Assembly (NCBI GenBank): GCA_963693305.1
Contig: OY855903.1
Span: 33,392,251-33,456,250 of the forward strand
From: Meandrina meandrites
Lineage: Eukaryota > Cnidaria > Anthozoa > Scleractinia > Meandrinidae
DNA: 64,000 nucleotides
Direction: 5' to 3'
The notes under the pieces were generated by a model, which was not told the DNA's origin, did no database searches, and worked only from the letters and a program-made list of their open reading frames with translations. Below, one piece after another: positions 50,890-62,495 of this stretch (positions are counted from its first letter, which is position 1; the number at the start of each line of letters is the position of its first letter). Both the position numbers and the translations under genes were made by a program.

Positions 50890-51909
50890 TCAGAGTTTCT
50901 GTAGGGATTCATCCTTTGTAGTCTCCTCTTTGAGCTCAGCAATCTTCTCTGGGGTAGCTGGCATTCTTGCTATGAAACTGTGTACCATCACTTCTATATC
51001 TTCATTGATATCTTGTTGTCCCATGCCTTCTGTTAGGTAAGCTCTTGATAGGGTGTCGGCGATGAACATGTACTTCCCAGGTACATACTGTACTGTTGGC
51101 TGGTACTTCTGTAGTCTAATGGGAAGACGTTGAATTCTCGGTGGTGCTTGTGAAAGGGGTTTGGTCATAATGGCTTCAAGAGGCTTGTGATCACTTTGTA
51201 ATGTTACTTCCCGTCCATACACGAACTGATGGAATCTTTCGCACGTGAATACTATGGCTAAGAGTTCCTTTTCTATTTGTGCATAGTTTTGTTCGGCGCT
51301 GGTCAATGATCTAGATACGTAAATTACTGGACGCCCTTCCTGAAGCAGGCAACCTCCCAAGCCATTCTGCGAGGCGTCGGCTTGGATGGTGGCTGGCTTG
51401 TTAATATTGAAAAATCTTAGAACAGGACTGCTCGTCAGAACTTCCTTGATCTTGGCTAGTGAGTTGTCGTGTTCATCGTACCATGACCACTGCGTTTCTT
51501 TCTTGAGAAGCGAACGCAAGGGAGCTGTAATTTCTGACATATTTGGTATGTACTGGGAGAGATAATTAACCATTCCAGGTAAGCGTTGTAAATCTTGCTT
51601 ATTTTGTGGCTGTGGCATGTCAATGATTGCTTTGATCTTGTCAGGGTCTGGCCTGAATCCTTCAGCACTCACAATACTTCCTAGGTACTTGACCTTGTCA
51701 ACGCGTAGTTGGATTTTCGATCGGTTGAACTTGATGTTACGTTCTCTTGCGCGATCTAGCACGTGCTTGAGTGCTGCGTCATGGCTTTCTCCATCAGCGC
51801 CTGCGACAATGATGTCGTCATGTACTGCTAGCACGCCTGGGATGTCAGAGAAGTTGTCATCAACCATCTTTTGGGCCACATCAGATGCAGAGCAGACACC
51901 AAATGGCAT
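50890..51909 (-). pseudogene. Gypsy 2 RT palm and RNase H
   Basis: Starts at MPFGVCSASDVAQKM, with active-site box AVHDDII, RNase H QADASQNGLGGC and SDHKPLEAIM. The TGA at 51910-51912 upstream replaces the residue before MPFG, commonly Arg; CGA to TGA is the likely change. Confidence 0.85.
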
Positions 51910-52164
51910 TCAGTTGAATTTGCATCTTCCAAATGGCGTGTGAAAAGTGCACAGATTGGAGGACTCTTCATGGAGTTTCTTGTGCCAATAGCAGTTGCTC
52001 ATGTCAATGACGGTGAATATTTTCATCCCGCTGAGTTTGCTTGAAATGGTTTCAGCTGTTGGAGCTTTGTAGTATTCTCTTTTTATGGCCTTGTTTAGGT
52101 CTTTCGGATCTAAACAAAGTCTAAGTGATCCATCTTTTTTCTCTATGATCACTAAGCTGTTCAC
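51910..52164 (-). pseudogene. Gypsy 2 RT fingers
   Basis: SLVIIEKKDGSLRLCLDPKD and FTVIDMSNCYWHKKL (first RT Asp). Separated from the protease part by TGA at 52174-52176, where Trp (TGG) is expected. Confidence 0.85.
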
Positions 52165-52176
52165 CCAGTCAGTGGC

Positions 52177-53178
52177 TCAATCCAGTTTGCTAACTACTCC
52201 TTGGGTGGTGAGTTTCTCAAGTGTTTCCTGTAGTTTTGGCATGAGACTCAAGGGTACTTTCCTTTGAGGGTGAATGGTGGGCTTTGCATCTGGCGATACT
52301 TCGATGTGATACTCGCCCTCGACGAGGCCTAGTCCGGTGAAGACATCTTCATATTGTGTGAGCAGGTCTGGCTGATTTTCATTTAGCTCGCCAATGTTGT
52401 TTATGCTAATTAGTTCCAGATCACGGCATGTCTGTAACCCAATTAGTGGTTTCGCTTCGTTGATTTCTACCACATACAATTCAGCATCGATTGCTTTCGC
52501 ACCGATCTTAGTAGTCATCTGACATTTTCCTTTTACTGGCACTCGTGTTCCTCCGTAAGCTGTTAACTTCGTGCCGGTTTTGTGGAGTGCTGGCTTTATC
52601 ACGAGTTTAGCAAATCTGTGCTCTGGTATTACGTTACATTGCGCTCCAGTGTCGATCTTGAAACGGATATCCTCGCCGTTGACTTTGAGGGCAACAAACA
52701 ATTCGTTTTCTTGTGGCTTGTTTAGGGCATCAATTTCTCCGATGAATAGATCATCCTGGTCAGAATCTTCATGGGAATCAATGTGTTGTACATCGTGGAG
52801 TTTCTGGTTTGGATCTCTGGTTTTTCTTGAGAAACACATTTTGGCATAATGATGTTTTCCTTGGCATTTGTGGCATGTTTGTCCAAATGCCGGACATTGT
52901 CCTTGATCGTGAGTTGTGCCACATCGAATGCAGGGTGATGGCTTCTTGTAACCACTTCCTTTGCCCTTAGTTGGATGTTTTGCGTTGTAGGATCTCCTTT
53001 CGTTTGTCAGTGCTGCTGCCTCAACAGAATTGTTGAGTTCTTGTGTTTGCGTCCTGCTGGTCTGGGCGGCTCTGACGTCGTCAATCGCCTTTTCTAAAGT
53101 GAGATTGTTGTTGCGAAGTAAACGCTCTCTTATGCTGTTGTTGTCGATTCCACAAACGATTCGGTCTCTGATACATTT
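52177..53178 (-). pseudogene. Gypsy 2 Gag end and protease
   Basis: Open from the truncation point at 53178. Gag helices, zinc knuckles (CIRCGTTHDQGQCPAFG, CHKCQGKHHYAKMC), then the protease box FKIDTGAQCNVIP. The first part of gag is missing. Confidence 0.8.
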
Positions 53179-53507
53179 ATACTAAGAATAATAACTTACC
53201 TACATTTCATAAGAAGTGGACGAAGAATTTTTCTTTTTAAGTGGTTGTAGATGTGTTTGTGTTAGGTGTTTTACAACGTATTGAATAGTAATCATATAGG
53301 CTTGTTAATACATAAAGAACTTTGTATAAAGTACTAATTATCAAACATGCCATCAGCAGTTGCGCAGCTGTTAGGCTTTCTCTCTTACTTGTTAGAGGCT
53401 GAGACCGAGTGTAAGACTATTATGGTCTGCGTGCAAGCAGAGAGAGATGTTTGAGTAAACGTTGTGTTCTGTTGCCATTAATGTTGTCCAGTTTTCATCT
53501 TGTAACA
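53179..53507 (+). repeat. LTR-like end of Gypsy fragment 3
   Basis: Sequence ending CATCTTGTAACA at 53507 directly before a primer-site-like TGGTACCAGGAGC (53508-53520). Its left boundary is not visible. Plus strand, head to head with Gypsy 2. Confidence 0.5.
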
Positions 53508-54040
53508 TGGTACCAGGAGCAAAACGAACCATCAAAACACTGCTGAGTGACAAGTAGTCTGCTGTGAGACATGTTCACTTTATTCACGTGAAGAAATTGT
53601 AAATATTTAAACGAAAATACTGATTGGATGAGTTCATCCCAAAACTACAAGTCACCCGAACTGTGGAAAATTCACTGAAATTTTTGTATTCTGCTGATTA
53701 TCTGAGCTAGAAATTCTGATAATTTCTGCACTTCTCGACTGCTGTTTTTACTGTTAAACATGACGGCGCCCCAGCTCGACCCTGGACATTTCACTGGAAA
53801 TATCATGAACTTTTGTAGATGGAAACAGACACGTGAGAGACCAGTTTGTTTATGGAGTTTCTGATGAAGAATTGAAGAAAAAATTACTAGAGACAGGAAA
53901 TACTCTCACATGAATTGAGGCTACATCAATTGGCAAATCGCATGAAAGCACAAAACAAGAAGTTTTAGAATGTTCTACCAAGCAACCTGTAAAAGAGAGC
54001 ATTCATGCTGTGTCTAAAGATAAAGATAAGTCAAAGAAAG
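53508..54040 (+). pseudogene. Gypsy 3 leader and gag remnant
   Basis: ATG at 53761 reads MTAPQLDPGHFTGNIMNF, then jumps by an internal deletion and frame change to VRDQFVYGVSDEELKKKLL and, after a TGA, SIGKSHESTKQEV. These are Gypsy gag landmarks. The rest of the element is gone. Confidence 0.65.
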
Positions 54041-54144
54041 TACTGTTCAGTTTAGCGAATTTATTTTGTTTTGTGGAAAACAAATCATTCTTCACTTTAG
54101 CAATAGCAATAGCGATCAATTCAACATGCACATTGGATGCGCGC

Positions 54145-54260
54145 GTATAATACAATTACATTTTGCAAGACAATCTTTTTAGATTTCTTTTTAAATTGCA
54201 GCAACAAAGCCACATGTCAGTACTAGTACCCAGTCCTCACTCAGCTGACAACTCGAGCAA
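54145..54260 (+). repeat. Short repeat, copy 1 of 3
   Basis: Shares GCAACAAAGCCAC and CTCAGCTGA with 54962-55080 (direct) and 56165-56302 (inverted). Confidence 0.5.
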
Positions 54261-54408
54261 AAGAAATTGTAATAAAGGAGAAAAAAATGAGAGCAAATTG
54301 AGCTGTCAATCTTCTCAAGCTTCCGTTTTAGGAGATATTTTCTTTTGAACCAAAATCAACATTTGGTTGTCCTGTGGTATGATGTTCAACATAGTTATTT
54401 TACCACTA

Positions 54409-54950
54409 CAGTCAACTCTGGTTACGCTTTGGACGTTGCTTAGTGTCCGTATCAACGAGAATCCGTAATAGCGGGGTGTGAGAAAAGCGTGCCTTTAACA
54501 AACGTGAAATAACATAGACTATGACAAGCTTATAAACAGTGATGAAAGTACTAAGCAGTTGTTGAGATTGGAGGATGAGGGCTTGATCTCTCCCAAATGT
54601 GTCTGGAAGGAAAAGACACCAGCTGAAGTGAAAAAGCAAAGTCTGTTGTACAGCTACTAAACAAACTGATGCAAAAATATATATTCCAGAAGTCTTTTTA
54701 AGTGTTTCAGACAAAAAGCGAACAACAGACTGCAATTTTACGTGATTACATCATATGAGAAGTTAATGGTGTCCGCTTTACTGAGAGTCAAAACAATAGA
54801 ATTGTTCTCTTGGTACCACCGAGATTCCGTATGCGTAATAGCGGAAGTCATTTCCAGTGCAAATTCTATAGCTTTCGCCAGGGATCTGAATTTGGTCCAT
54901 AATAGCGAGTGTCCGTAATAGCAGGGTGTCTGCAAGGCGAATGTTGACTG
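54409..54950. mobile_element. Tigger/pogo-like non-autonomous element, complete
   Basis: CAGTCAAC at the left and GTTGACTG at the right, flanked by TA on both sides (54407-54408, 54951-54952). That is the target duplication of Tc1/mariner-pogo elements. The subterminal parts carry mirrored GTCCGTAATAGCGG-type blocks. 542 bp, no transposase. Confidence 0.85.
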
Positions 54951-54961
54951 TACCTAAAATG

Positions 54962-55080
54962 AATTTTGCATTTTTATCTTATTTCTATCACTTGTTTATG
55001 TACTTTGCTAAGTAAAGATTGCATTTTTAATAGCCTCAACAAAGCCTTGTTATTACAGTCTTTGCTCAGCTGATAACACA
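54962..55080 (+). repeat. Short repeat, copy 2 of 3
   Basis: TTTTGCATTTTTATCTT ... TTTGCTCAGCTGAT. The inverted partner at 56165-56302 could make 54962-56302 a 1.3-kb element with terminal inverted repeats, but no target duplication was confirmed. Confidence 0.5.
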
Positions 55081-56164
55081 GCCAGATTGTAGCAGAAGAA
55101 GTGAGCACAGACTGACTGCGTCTTTTTGTACATCAAATCTGATCGTAACAGGAATGCTGATGTACATTGCTAACACTGTCACAAATGCCCCTTGCTCTAA
55201 GATTTACTCTCTGGGCAGTCACATTTAGACAGTGGCGTGCACTTCAACCTTGCTTTCAGAAAAGTCTCTGTTTCGCATTGCAGGTGCACTCGATCAACTC
55301 TCTGCACACATAGACACTTTGGGGATGTTCATCCAAACTGTTTGCCATTGGTTGCTCTCTCCTTTGACCCATGAGAACTTTGTTGAAGGAGGAACATCCT
55401 GCATTGCGTGTTCCGACAACGTCCAAATCGCTGCCTGGTGTACTGCCCTCCGAGCATGCTCAGCTGCACAAGTGCATCATGAAATTTAAATTGTTTAGAC
55501 AGCAAGCTGTAGTTTGTCTTTCACTTTGAAAAAAAAATGGGTATCGATAACGAAGTGTTAAATTCCTTCTTGTCAATTTGCAAGTATATCATCAAATAAA
55601 AACGTTGTCAGCACATTATTTTTAATGATAATCTACAGCCTAGTTGTGTAATAACTGTGTTGGAGGAATATTGTCGAAGTCTCTGTTTCGCTTTGATAAC
55701 AGCATCAGTCACTTACAGAGTCCAGGGCACTTGATTGTTATGCATGGCTACATGAAATACAGGCTGTTTCTCCTCCCATGGAGTTCTCATGGGTCAAAGG
55801 TGAGAGCAACCAGTGGCAACAGAAGTATCTAAATAACAATTTAAGGCCAACGTTTGTTGAATTACAAGGGTTTCTTTCACTGAGAACAATTCATATGGCC
55901 TTCAAACAATACTCGGACATTCTTCAGAAACCTTTGGTCCAGCACAGAATACAAAAAGTTGCTTGAGAGGGAAAGTTGTTCGAAATACGAATAGTTGCCC
56001 AAAAGTGACGAAGCATCTTTGGGACAGCCTTAGCCCAGAGAGCAAATTTTAGAGCAAGGGGCACTTGTGAGGGTTTTAGCAATGTACATAAGCATTCCTT
56101 ATATGATCAGATTTGATGTACAATTTGCGATTATTTTTTTGGCTTTTCTTCTACAATTTCTTTT
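55081..56164. other. Interior between inverted repeats
   Basis: Two segments share the phrase AAGTCTCTGTTTCGC (about 55261 and 55676). Short open frames are present on the plus strand, without a recognisable domain. Confidence 0.4.
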
Positions 56165-56302
56165 GCCGGTGTCATCAGCTGAGCAAAGGCTGGGAATTAG
56201 TACTGTTAAGTGGCTTTGTTGCCACTATTTAAAATGTAATCTTCACTAAACTAGCAAAGTACCTAAAAAATGATAAACAACAAGATAAAAAATGCAAAAT
56301 TG
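56165..56302 (-). repeat. Short repeat, copy 3 of 3 (inverted)
   Basis: Reverse complement resembles 54962-55080, ending AAGATAAAAAATGCAAAA. Confidence 0.5.
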
Positions 56303-58366
56303 CAATGCATGCAATGTCTACAACAATAATTATTTTAATGCAAATCATAAAATGCTAAACAGAGCAGAGTTCACAGAAACTTGACACACGCCCATAAAAC
56401 CACAAGTCCACAAAAAATAAGTTACCGTTTGGTTGTTTAGCACCCAGAGGGGGTACTCAGGATTTCGAGTGACGGGGATATTAGAAAGATTTTCTTGGGT
56501 AGGAAAATTTGGCAAGTATTTTTTGGGGTGGCTTCATTTAAGTAGGAGTTTTTTGAGGTATTGAGAGTCATACTCAGTAAGATTCGGACAATATTAAAAA
56601 GTCGCGGCCACGGTACCTCACCGATTTGGCTGAAATTTTGCATGCAATCATGATTTGGGGTCCTTACTACTAATATGATGTGTTAAAGCTCTATAAATTT
56701 TTACTTTGGAAGTTATGGAGACGGCCGATTTTGACCGGCTTCCAAGGCTAGCCAATATGGCGGATCAAAGGACTTCTTGTTACTCTATCTCCGAGCCTAA
56801 CATGACCTTTTAGCAAAAACCATTAACACCACCTTAAAGAACTGTCTTTTATCTTTCGTTCTGCATCGAACATTTTGCTAAAATAAAAAGTTTTGATTTT
56901 GAACGAGCACAATGTTGTACGGTACTGCCTAGATGATTTTTCGACTCATAAATTTACACTATGTTGAAAGACCTATATCTCCCATGTTATGTCGATTGAG
57001 GACTTACCATTTAACAGAAATGTAGGGTATTTATAGATGAATTGATATCAGAAATAAAAAAATGGGCAACTTTATTTGCACGAGAGAAAAAAAATTTATA
57101 AGTTACTGTATTTTGCCGTATGATGCAGCAATCAACAAAACGTCCTGGGACAATGTGGGGACAAAGCGTTAACATTTTCTTCTTGATCGAAGAAAATGTC
57201 AGCAAATTTTGTTTTTAAACGACGATTTAGTACCCTAAATAAGACGGGAAAATAGTCTGAACAATTTTGTAGACGGCTCTCGGATCACTAATTTGATTTC
57301 AGTGATAAAAATAACGAACCGCCTCGAAACAACTCCGTGTCAAATATGCACAAAGGAAGCCGACTTCGCAAAAATATCATAAAATATTATTCTGCATCTC
57401 AAGACGATCAAAATATGGAATGAAGCGACAAAACAGCAACATATTCTTAGAAGACAAGTGTAGTTAAGTATAGATCTAATAATAACATAAAAGATTATAG
57501 TCCGCTCAAAAGTAAACAACATCAAGTTACAGTACTCTTTGTCACGTACTGCATTTGAACGCTGTTCCTTTGCTTTAGAAATTTCAAAGGTGGACTTACC
57601 TCAGGCATTCCAATATTTAACAGTACTCATTACAGTTAAGTTAAGTTAAATTCAAGCTTGGCATCATGGCTCTGTGTTTCTGGACGGAATAACGCATGCG
57701 ACCATGCGACACTGCTAAATAAATAAAGTGCACTTGAAATGAACAATTTTAGCAATCGCTAAGGGTGGGGAGGTGGGGATCAATTATGCCTCGAAAAACG
57801 GGCTGCTGTCGAAGAGCAGGGAAGGTATTCGCGCACTACGAACTCAACGAACAAAAAGAAAAACCTATTCTGTTATCTTTGTTATTTCTGAATTGGATGA
57901 AATGAAATATTTTTGTTTAACCTCATCTTTTTAAAAGTAGTGTCATTATTGGAATAAGGGCGTTTACCGATGGAATAGTAGTGCTTACTGGTAAAGTTAC
58001 ATGAGCGGGGCTAGTTTACTAGACCAAGGCTGTGTATAGAATGTATCAGTGGTATGGAAAATAATCTTAGCTTAAAAGTAAACAAAGAGAATTATAGCTA
58101 CGTCGATATTCCTGTTTCGCATTGTACGCTGTTCGTTTGCCATCAGTTTCTATGTATTAGTTGACGAATTTCAAGGCTTGACTCATTTTGCGTTTCAAAG
58201 ATGCTTTTTCACATCATTCAACAATTACTCTTAAGCTAATTTAAGCACAAAGAAAAATTTGAGTGTTTGTTTCCGTGTTTTGTAACGCCATATTCCACGA
58301 GTTACTACTGATACCTGAATCAGCACTTGAAATGAACAACCACGGGTCGGAAAATTTTATTATTGA
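56303..58366. other. No gene recognised
   Basis: About 2 kb of AT-rich sequence. A stretch near 56600-56800 (TGAAATTTTGCATGCAATCATG; AATATGGCGGATC) has the look of an interspersed repeat, but I cannot define its ends. Confidence 0.4.
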
Positions 58367-58391
58367 GGGGGGGAGGGGGGGGGGGCGGGGG
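58367..58391. repeat. G-rich tract
   Basis: Almost pure G with single A and C interruptions. Confidence 0.85.
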
Positions 58392-59312
58392 ACGAGATGG
58401 GGAATTCCCTTTGACACGAATCAAAGGGAAAACAAAACACAAAACAATCCGTAAGTGGCTACTTTTGGAATCTTAAAATAAACAAAAATATATTTTTAAA
58501 CTTTCAAATGGAAAATATTCTTGCTAGACAGGTGGAAAAAATATAATTAGGAAAAATTAGCTAACATATAATTTAAATGAAGTGGTCTGTTCCCTTAAAC
58601 ACTATAAAGCGGTTTTATGTATAGCACCAAAAAAAATGTATTAAATAAAAGAAACACGGCTTCCGTAAAAACTAATGCAATTCCTACGACGATGCCATGG
58701 TGACTTCCTAAAAACTCTGATGCGCCCCTCCCAGGGGCATGGGCATAAAATAAATGAGAACAAGTAAACAAAAGGAAAATAAACCTGGAAACAAAACCTG
58801 TACTTCTGATATTTTAGGGGACAGAGTTCACAAAAATTGACAAAATACTCTTAGGGAACAAGGGAACACAAGGGAAATTTTGGGGGAACAAGGGAACATG
58901 GACTCCTTCCTACACCCCCCCCCCCCCCCCACCCCCCGCCCCTGCTGGGAGGGGCTCTCTCTGATGATCTGTTGTTACAAAACATTTAACCTGATCATGT
59001 AATCTTCTCAAAAGTAACATTACTGCCTGAATAGACCAAGCGTTTTTAGACTCATCTGTCACCAGCTTGAAGGCTTTGACACTATTAATGAAGTTCATTT
59101 ATGTGGCGTTCTAACTTAATATACATGTACTTCTAATATACATGTATTAAGTTCTAAGTTAACAGTTTTAATACTGCTATCACCCGATATAGGAAGAGGA
59201 AGCAGTTGGTAGTGGGAAAAGGAGTGATCCCAGCAAGCTGCACCTCTAGATAGCAAAGCAACTCTACACAATCTATTTAGAACCGTATGCAGACACAATC
59301 AAAATGCTGTGC
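58392..59312. other. Gene-free stretch with poly-C tract
   Basis: Contains a C16 run at 58915-58930 followed by ACCCCCC. A minus-strand frame just beyond it (58950-59098, VKAFKLVTDESKNAWSIQAV) has ordinary protein composition but no recognised family. Confidence 0.4.
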
Positions 59313-60423
59313 TCAGTTTGCAGGTAGCTTGTCAAAGCAAGAACAACTTCGCACATGTTTCTCCAATATTTCAATGTATGGTGCTTTCCGGCGTGGTACT
59401 TTTTGCCCCTTCGAACTGACATCCAGCTCAAACTTGCAACAAATGTCTTGAAGTACGGGTACTGTTAACTTACTCAGCTTTTTCCTAGCAACGAGATCAC
59501 AAAGGTCATAGCCGTCATAGGTGAGTGGATGATCTGGTTGTGTTTGCTCTATTACTTCATTTCGCACACTTTCCATGGCATCTTCAACTTGAGCTGCCAC
59601 GAAGTCTTCCTCAGCTTGTACCGTTGCTTGATTCTTGGATTTTGCTCTATGGGAAAAGTAGCCTTGAATCTGGGTGGCAGACAGTAGTTCTTCAGTTGTG
59701 AACTGTCGTTGCCCATCGCTGCTTCTGGCTACTCTCATTTGTCGAGCTACAGTCACGGGATCAAGTGTTCGTCCCGTTGTCTCACCGATTGTGAACTTTT
59801 CTTCGAGAAAACCCTTTTGTTTCTCACTGAAAGGCTTCGACTTTTTGGTTAATTTCAACGCCCAACCCGTATCCAATATGCTGTTTGGCGATGATGGTGA
59901 GAAAACCGCCGCCGTTTCCGTAGTTGCTATAAGGACGTTGTTATCAGCCAGCAGCTTTTTACTATACAACATTTTCGCTGTGTCTAAAAGCGACTCTCTC
60001 TCAGGTTGAATCACGCACTGACCATACAGTGTGTGGTTTATCATCGAGCCATAGCGTTGGTACGTTTTGACACAACCTTCGTTTGGGCAGGCAAACAATT
60101 CACATTTATCTACACCTTCAGCTTCAATACCTGATGCGTCATCATCGAGGTCATTGTCGTTATCGCCTCCCTGATCTTCTGCGGGATTATTTTTTTCGCC
60201 ACCTTTGCAGGCTGTCTGACCTTTCGTGGATTTTCTTGGCTTTACTGGCCGGAATTCCCCATCAGAGAACATCACGTCCGTTATGTTTGTTGAAGAAACA
60301 TTCACATCTAAGAAGTAAAGTGAACAGGCAAAACCTCGTTGAAAACAAGCTTTTTCAGACTCGCTTGCATTCTCGTCCTCATGGACAAGAGACAGGTGGC
60401 TCTGGGTCACATGATTTGATTGG
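59313..60423 (-). CDS. Uncharacterised gene, C-terminal exon with zinc finger
   Basis: The minus-strand frame runs from a candidate acceptor (TTGTTAAAATCTAG at 60424-60437) to the stop at 59313. It has an acidic N-terminal part, a C2H2/C2HC-type finger (CPNEGCVKTYQRYGSMINH), a central region with KPFSEKQKGFLEEKF and DPVTVARQMR, which resembles a DNA-binding helix set, and a SAP-like C-terminus (KLSKLTVPVLQDICCKF). The same arrangement recurs, to my recollection, in a large anthozoan multicopy family of unknown function. It probably belongs with the exons at 60954-61830 and 62496-63509. The exact splice to the preceding exon is not resolved. Confidence 0.6.
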
Positions 60424-60953
60424 CTAGATTTTAACAAAGGAAATTCAAGAAAAAAAACTAGCAAATCAAATCAACCGTTTTAAACGGCAAAAAAGGGCAA
60501 GCGGGAGGGCAAGGATAAGTGACTATCCAGCGATAAGCAATCTAACATTTTCACTATACTCATCATTTTTTAAAATCTACAACTGCAATAGATCTTTTTC
60601 GCTTGGGCGTTTTGTTGCCCCATAACAGACCACGTGATGATACTCTTGAGAATTCTTGCTTTCAAATTTTCAAATAGTCGCGTGTATATGAATGAATAAA
60701 TTTTATGTGGATAAAAGAAAAATTCTCTAGAGAATATCACGTGGTCTGTAATGGGAAAACAAACCACCCAAGCGAAAAAGGTCTATTGTTACCACGATTT
60801 AAATGAAAATACATTTACTAAAACTCTACGTAAAGTTAGGAAAAATTTAACACAAACTGACATATCATATTGTGTGCGCTTTCACCTTCGAATTTAGACC
60901 ATGGGAATAAGTTCCCCTCACCAACGTTGTATGCTCGCCAGACTTTAACACCA
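60424..60953 (-). other. Intron with inserted MITE and end of preceding exon
   Basis: Contains a 203-bp inverted-repeat element (60586-60788). The part just below 60953 is open in a shifted frame (SDGVKVWRAYNVGEGNLFPW), which is probably the true continuation of the exon at 60954-61830. Confidence 0.5.
60586..60788. mobile_element. 203-bp MITE
   Basis: CAATAGATCTTTTTCGCTTG at the left; the right end is its near-complement (CAATAGACCTTTTTCGCTTG on the minus strand). The arms continue through CAGACCACGTGAT. No coding capacity. Target duplication unclear. Confidence 0.75.
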
Positions 60954-61830
60954 TCACTTGGTGCTAGATTTGTCACACACTAGATCGGGAAGCAGAGCAA
61001 TTCTAGCCCCAGGAACCCCACCATGTGAGAGCATTGCCTCCTGAAACTGTTCAGCTGTAATAACATCATGGCCTTCGTTAATGTAAGTGCGTACATGATT
61101 CTTCATGGTGGCGGCGAACCGGTCACACGGGCCTTTACCACCTTGTGGATCTGAAAAGTCTAGGCGCCTTATGGAAACCCCAGTCTGCTTGCTGATGTTC
61201 TTACATGCCAGGATAGTACTGGCAGAGTGATAACACCCTGCGTTATCAGAACGAAAGAATGCGTTTTCGATCTCTGGGTTCTCTTTCTTTAATGTAGCCA
61301 GAACGTGTCCCATGAGCGTCACCACGGATGCGCTTTCTTGGGTACAACTTTCAACTATGTGGATAAATGCTTGCGTCTCGATTTCTTCCTCTCTCTTTCT
61401 CAAGGCGACTGTAATGTGCCATGAAAGGCCCCTTTTGCCAAACCATTCGCCTTGGGACTCTGTACAGTCGCGGAAGAAATTTCATTGCCCAATCCTGAGT
61501 AAGCAATATGTTGGTTTCGCTCAGACAGTCGATTACGTCACTGCGCGCTCCATCCTGATTTACAACGCGCATCTGATGCGCTTTCCACTTGTTGATAGCT
61601 GTCACGGCCTCCTTAAACTCGTAAAGGGCATCCTCTTTTTCGTTTTCTGTTTCAAAAGAACAGTTCAAAATTGCGGCCTGTACATCAGATAACGCAGTTT
61701 TCAATTCCTCGCAGCGCTCACAGAGAAGATCATGGTTGTGGTCGCAGCTGTTCGCAAAATTCGAATCTTTGGGATCGCTAAGAGCATACTTACTGCAGTG
61801 ATCTGGAACACGCGAAGTCGTGATGTTGAT
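60954..61830 (-). pseudogene. Uncharacterised gene, RNase H-like core exon
   Basis: Follows a good acceptor (CTTCTTTACACAG, reverse of 61831-61843). Order: a Cys/His-rich segment (SCDHNHDLLCERCEEL), a helical region, then LTQDWAMKFLPRLYR. A loss of two bases near 61457 shifts frame; the protein continues WFGKRGLSWHITVALRKR, FFRSDNAGCYHSAST and DFSDPQGGKGPCDRFA to LLSHGGVPGARIALLPD. A second shift lies near 60975. The spaced acidic residues (DWAMKF, SDNAGC, FSDPQ) with alternating strands suggest an RNase H/DDE fold. Function is unknown; a transposase origin is my inference. Confidence 0.55.
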
Positions 61831-62495
61831 CTGTGTAAAGAAGAACATCTATCTAAACAAAAAAGTACTAAGAGCGATTTGAGAAGACAATCAACGGTCT
61901 TGGGTTCAATTTTTGCTAGGAGAACTGCTAATAATTTATTGGCTAGGTGCGTCACGTACTTTCGTACGTTTGTAACCCTGATTCAGCCCAGACGAATGAT
62001 ATAAAGATTGAGCCCTTCCTCGATATCTTAACTTCTTCCAAATACAAACCCGTTGTACAAATTTTTTATGCATTTTGGGTTGTAAGGGTGTAAGGGTATG
62101 CCCCGAGACTTAAGACCGCTGTAGAACTTGCTTTTGTACTTTAAATTCTTATGTCTAGGGTGTTTTACCATGCGCTTTACTTCTATACTGTTTTATTGGG
62201 CGCAATATCGATTCCAAAGAAACCGAAATATTTTTGAAACACAAAATTCTTAACAATAATAAGCTCTCCCGAAAATAGACCTGCTGAAAAAGCCTTTTGA
62301 ACAATTATAAGCTCAGGGCTTAAATTGGAATTAAAATGGCACTGAGGGAGGCAACTATCTTTTTGCGCAAGATACTTGTATTTAACAGTTATCCTGCAAA
62401 CGCACGGAATGTCGCATGATACTTAGCCGACAAGGTCGTAGACCAAGTTTGGCTGATATCAGACGAAATGCCACCAGACGGAGCAGAGCACTTAC
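61831..62495 (-). other. Intron
   Basis: Bounded by donor TTTAAA|GTAAGTGC (reverse of 62491-62500) and acceptor at 61831. The frames on both sides join in phase 0. No other feature seen. Confidence 0.55.

Larger units (their letters stand above)
49661..53178 (-). mobile_element. Gypsy LTR retrotransposon 2, fragment
   Basis: Minus-strand Gag end, protease, RT, RNase H and integrase in one reading frame (all pieces share the same phase) broken by four in-frame stops. No LTR was found: the 3' side ends at the piggyBac TTAA/LINE junction, and the 5' side stops at about 53178 within gag. Confidence 0.85.

Noticed and set aside
59100..59160. Near-palindrome of TAATATACATGTA repeats
   Set aside because: Two short direct AT-rich repeats with an imperfect mirror; not distinguishable from simple sequence.
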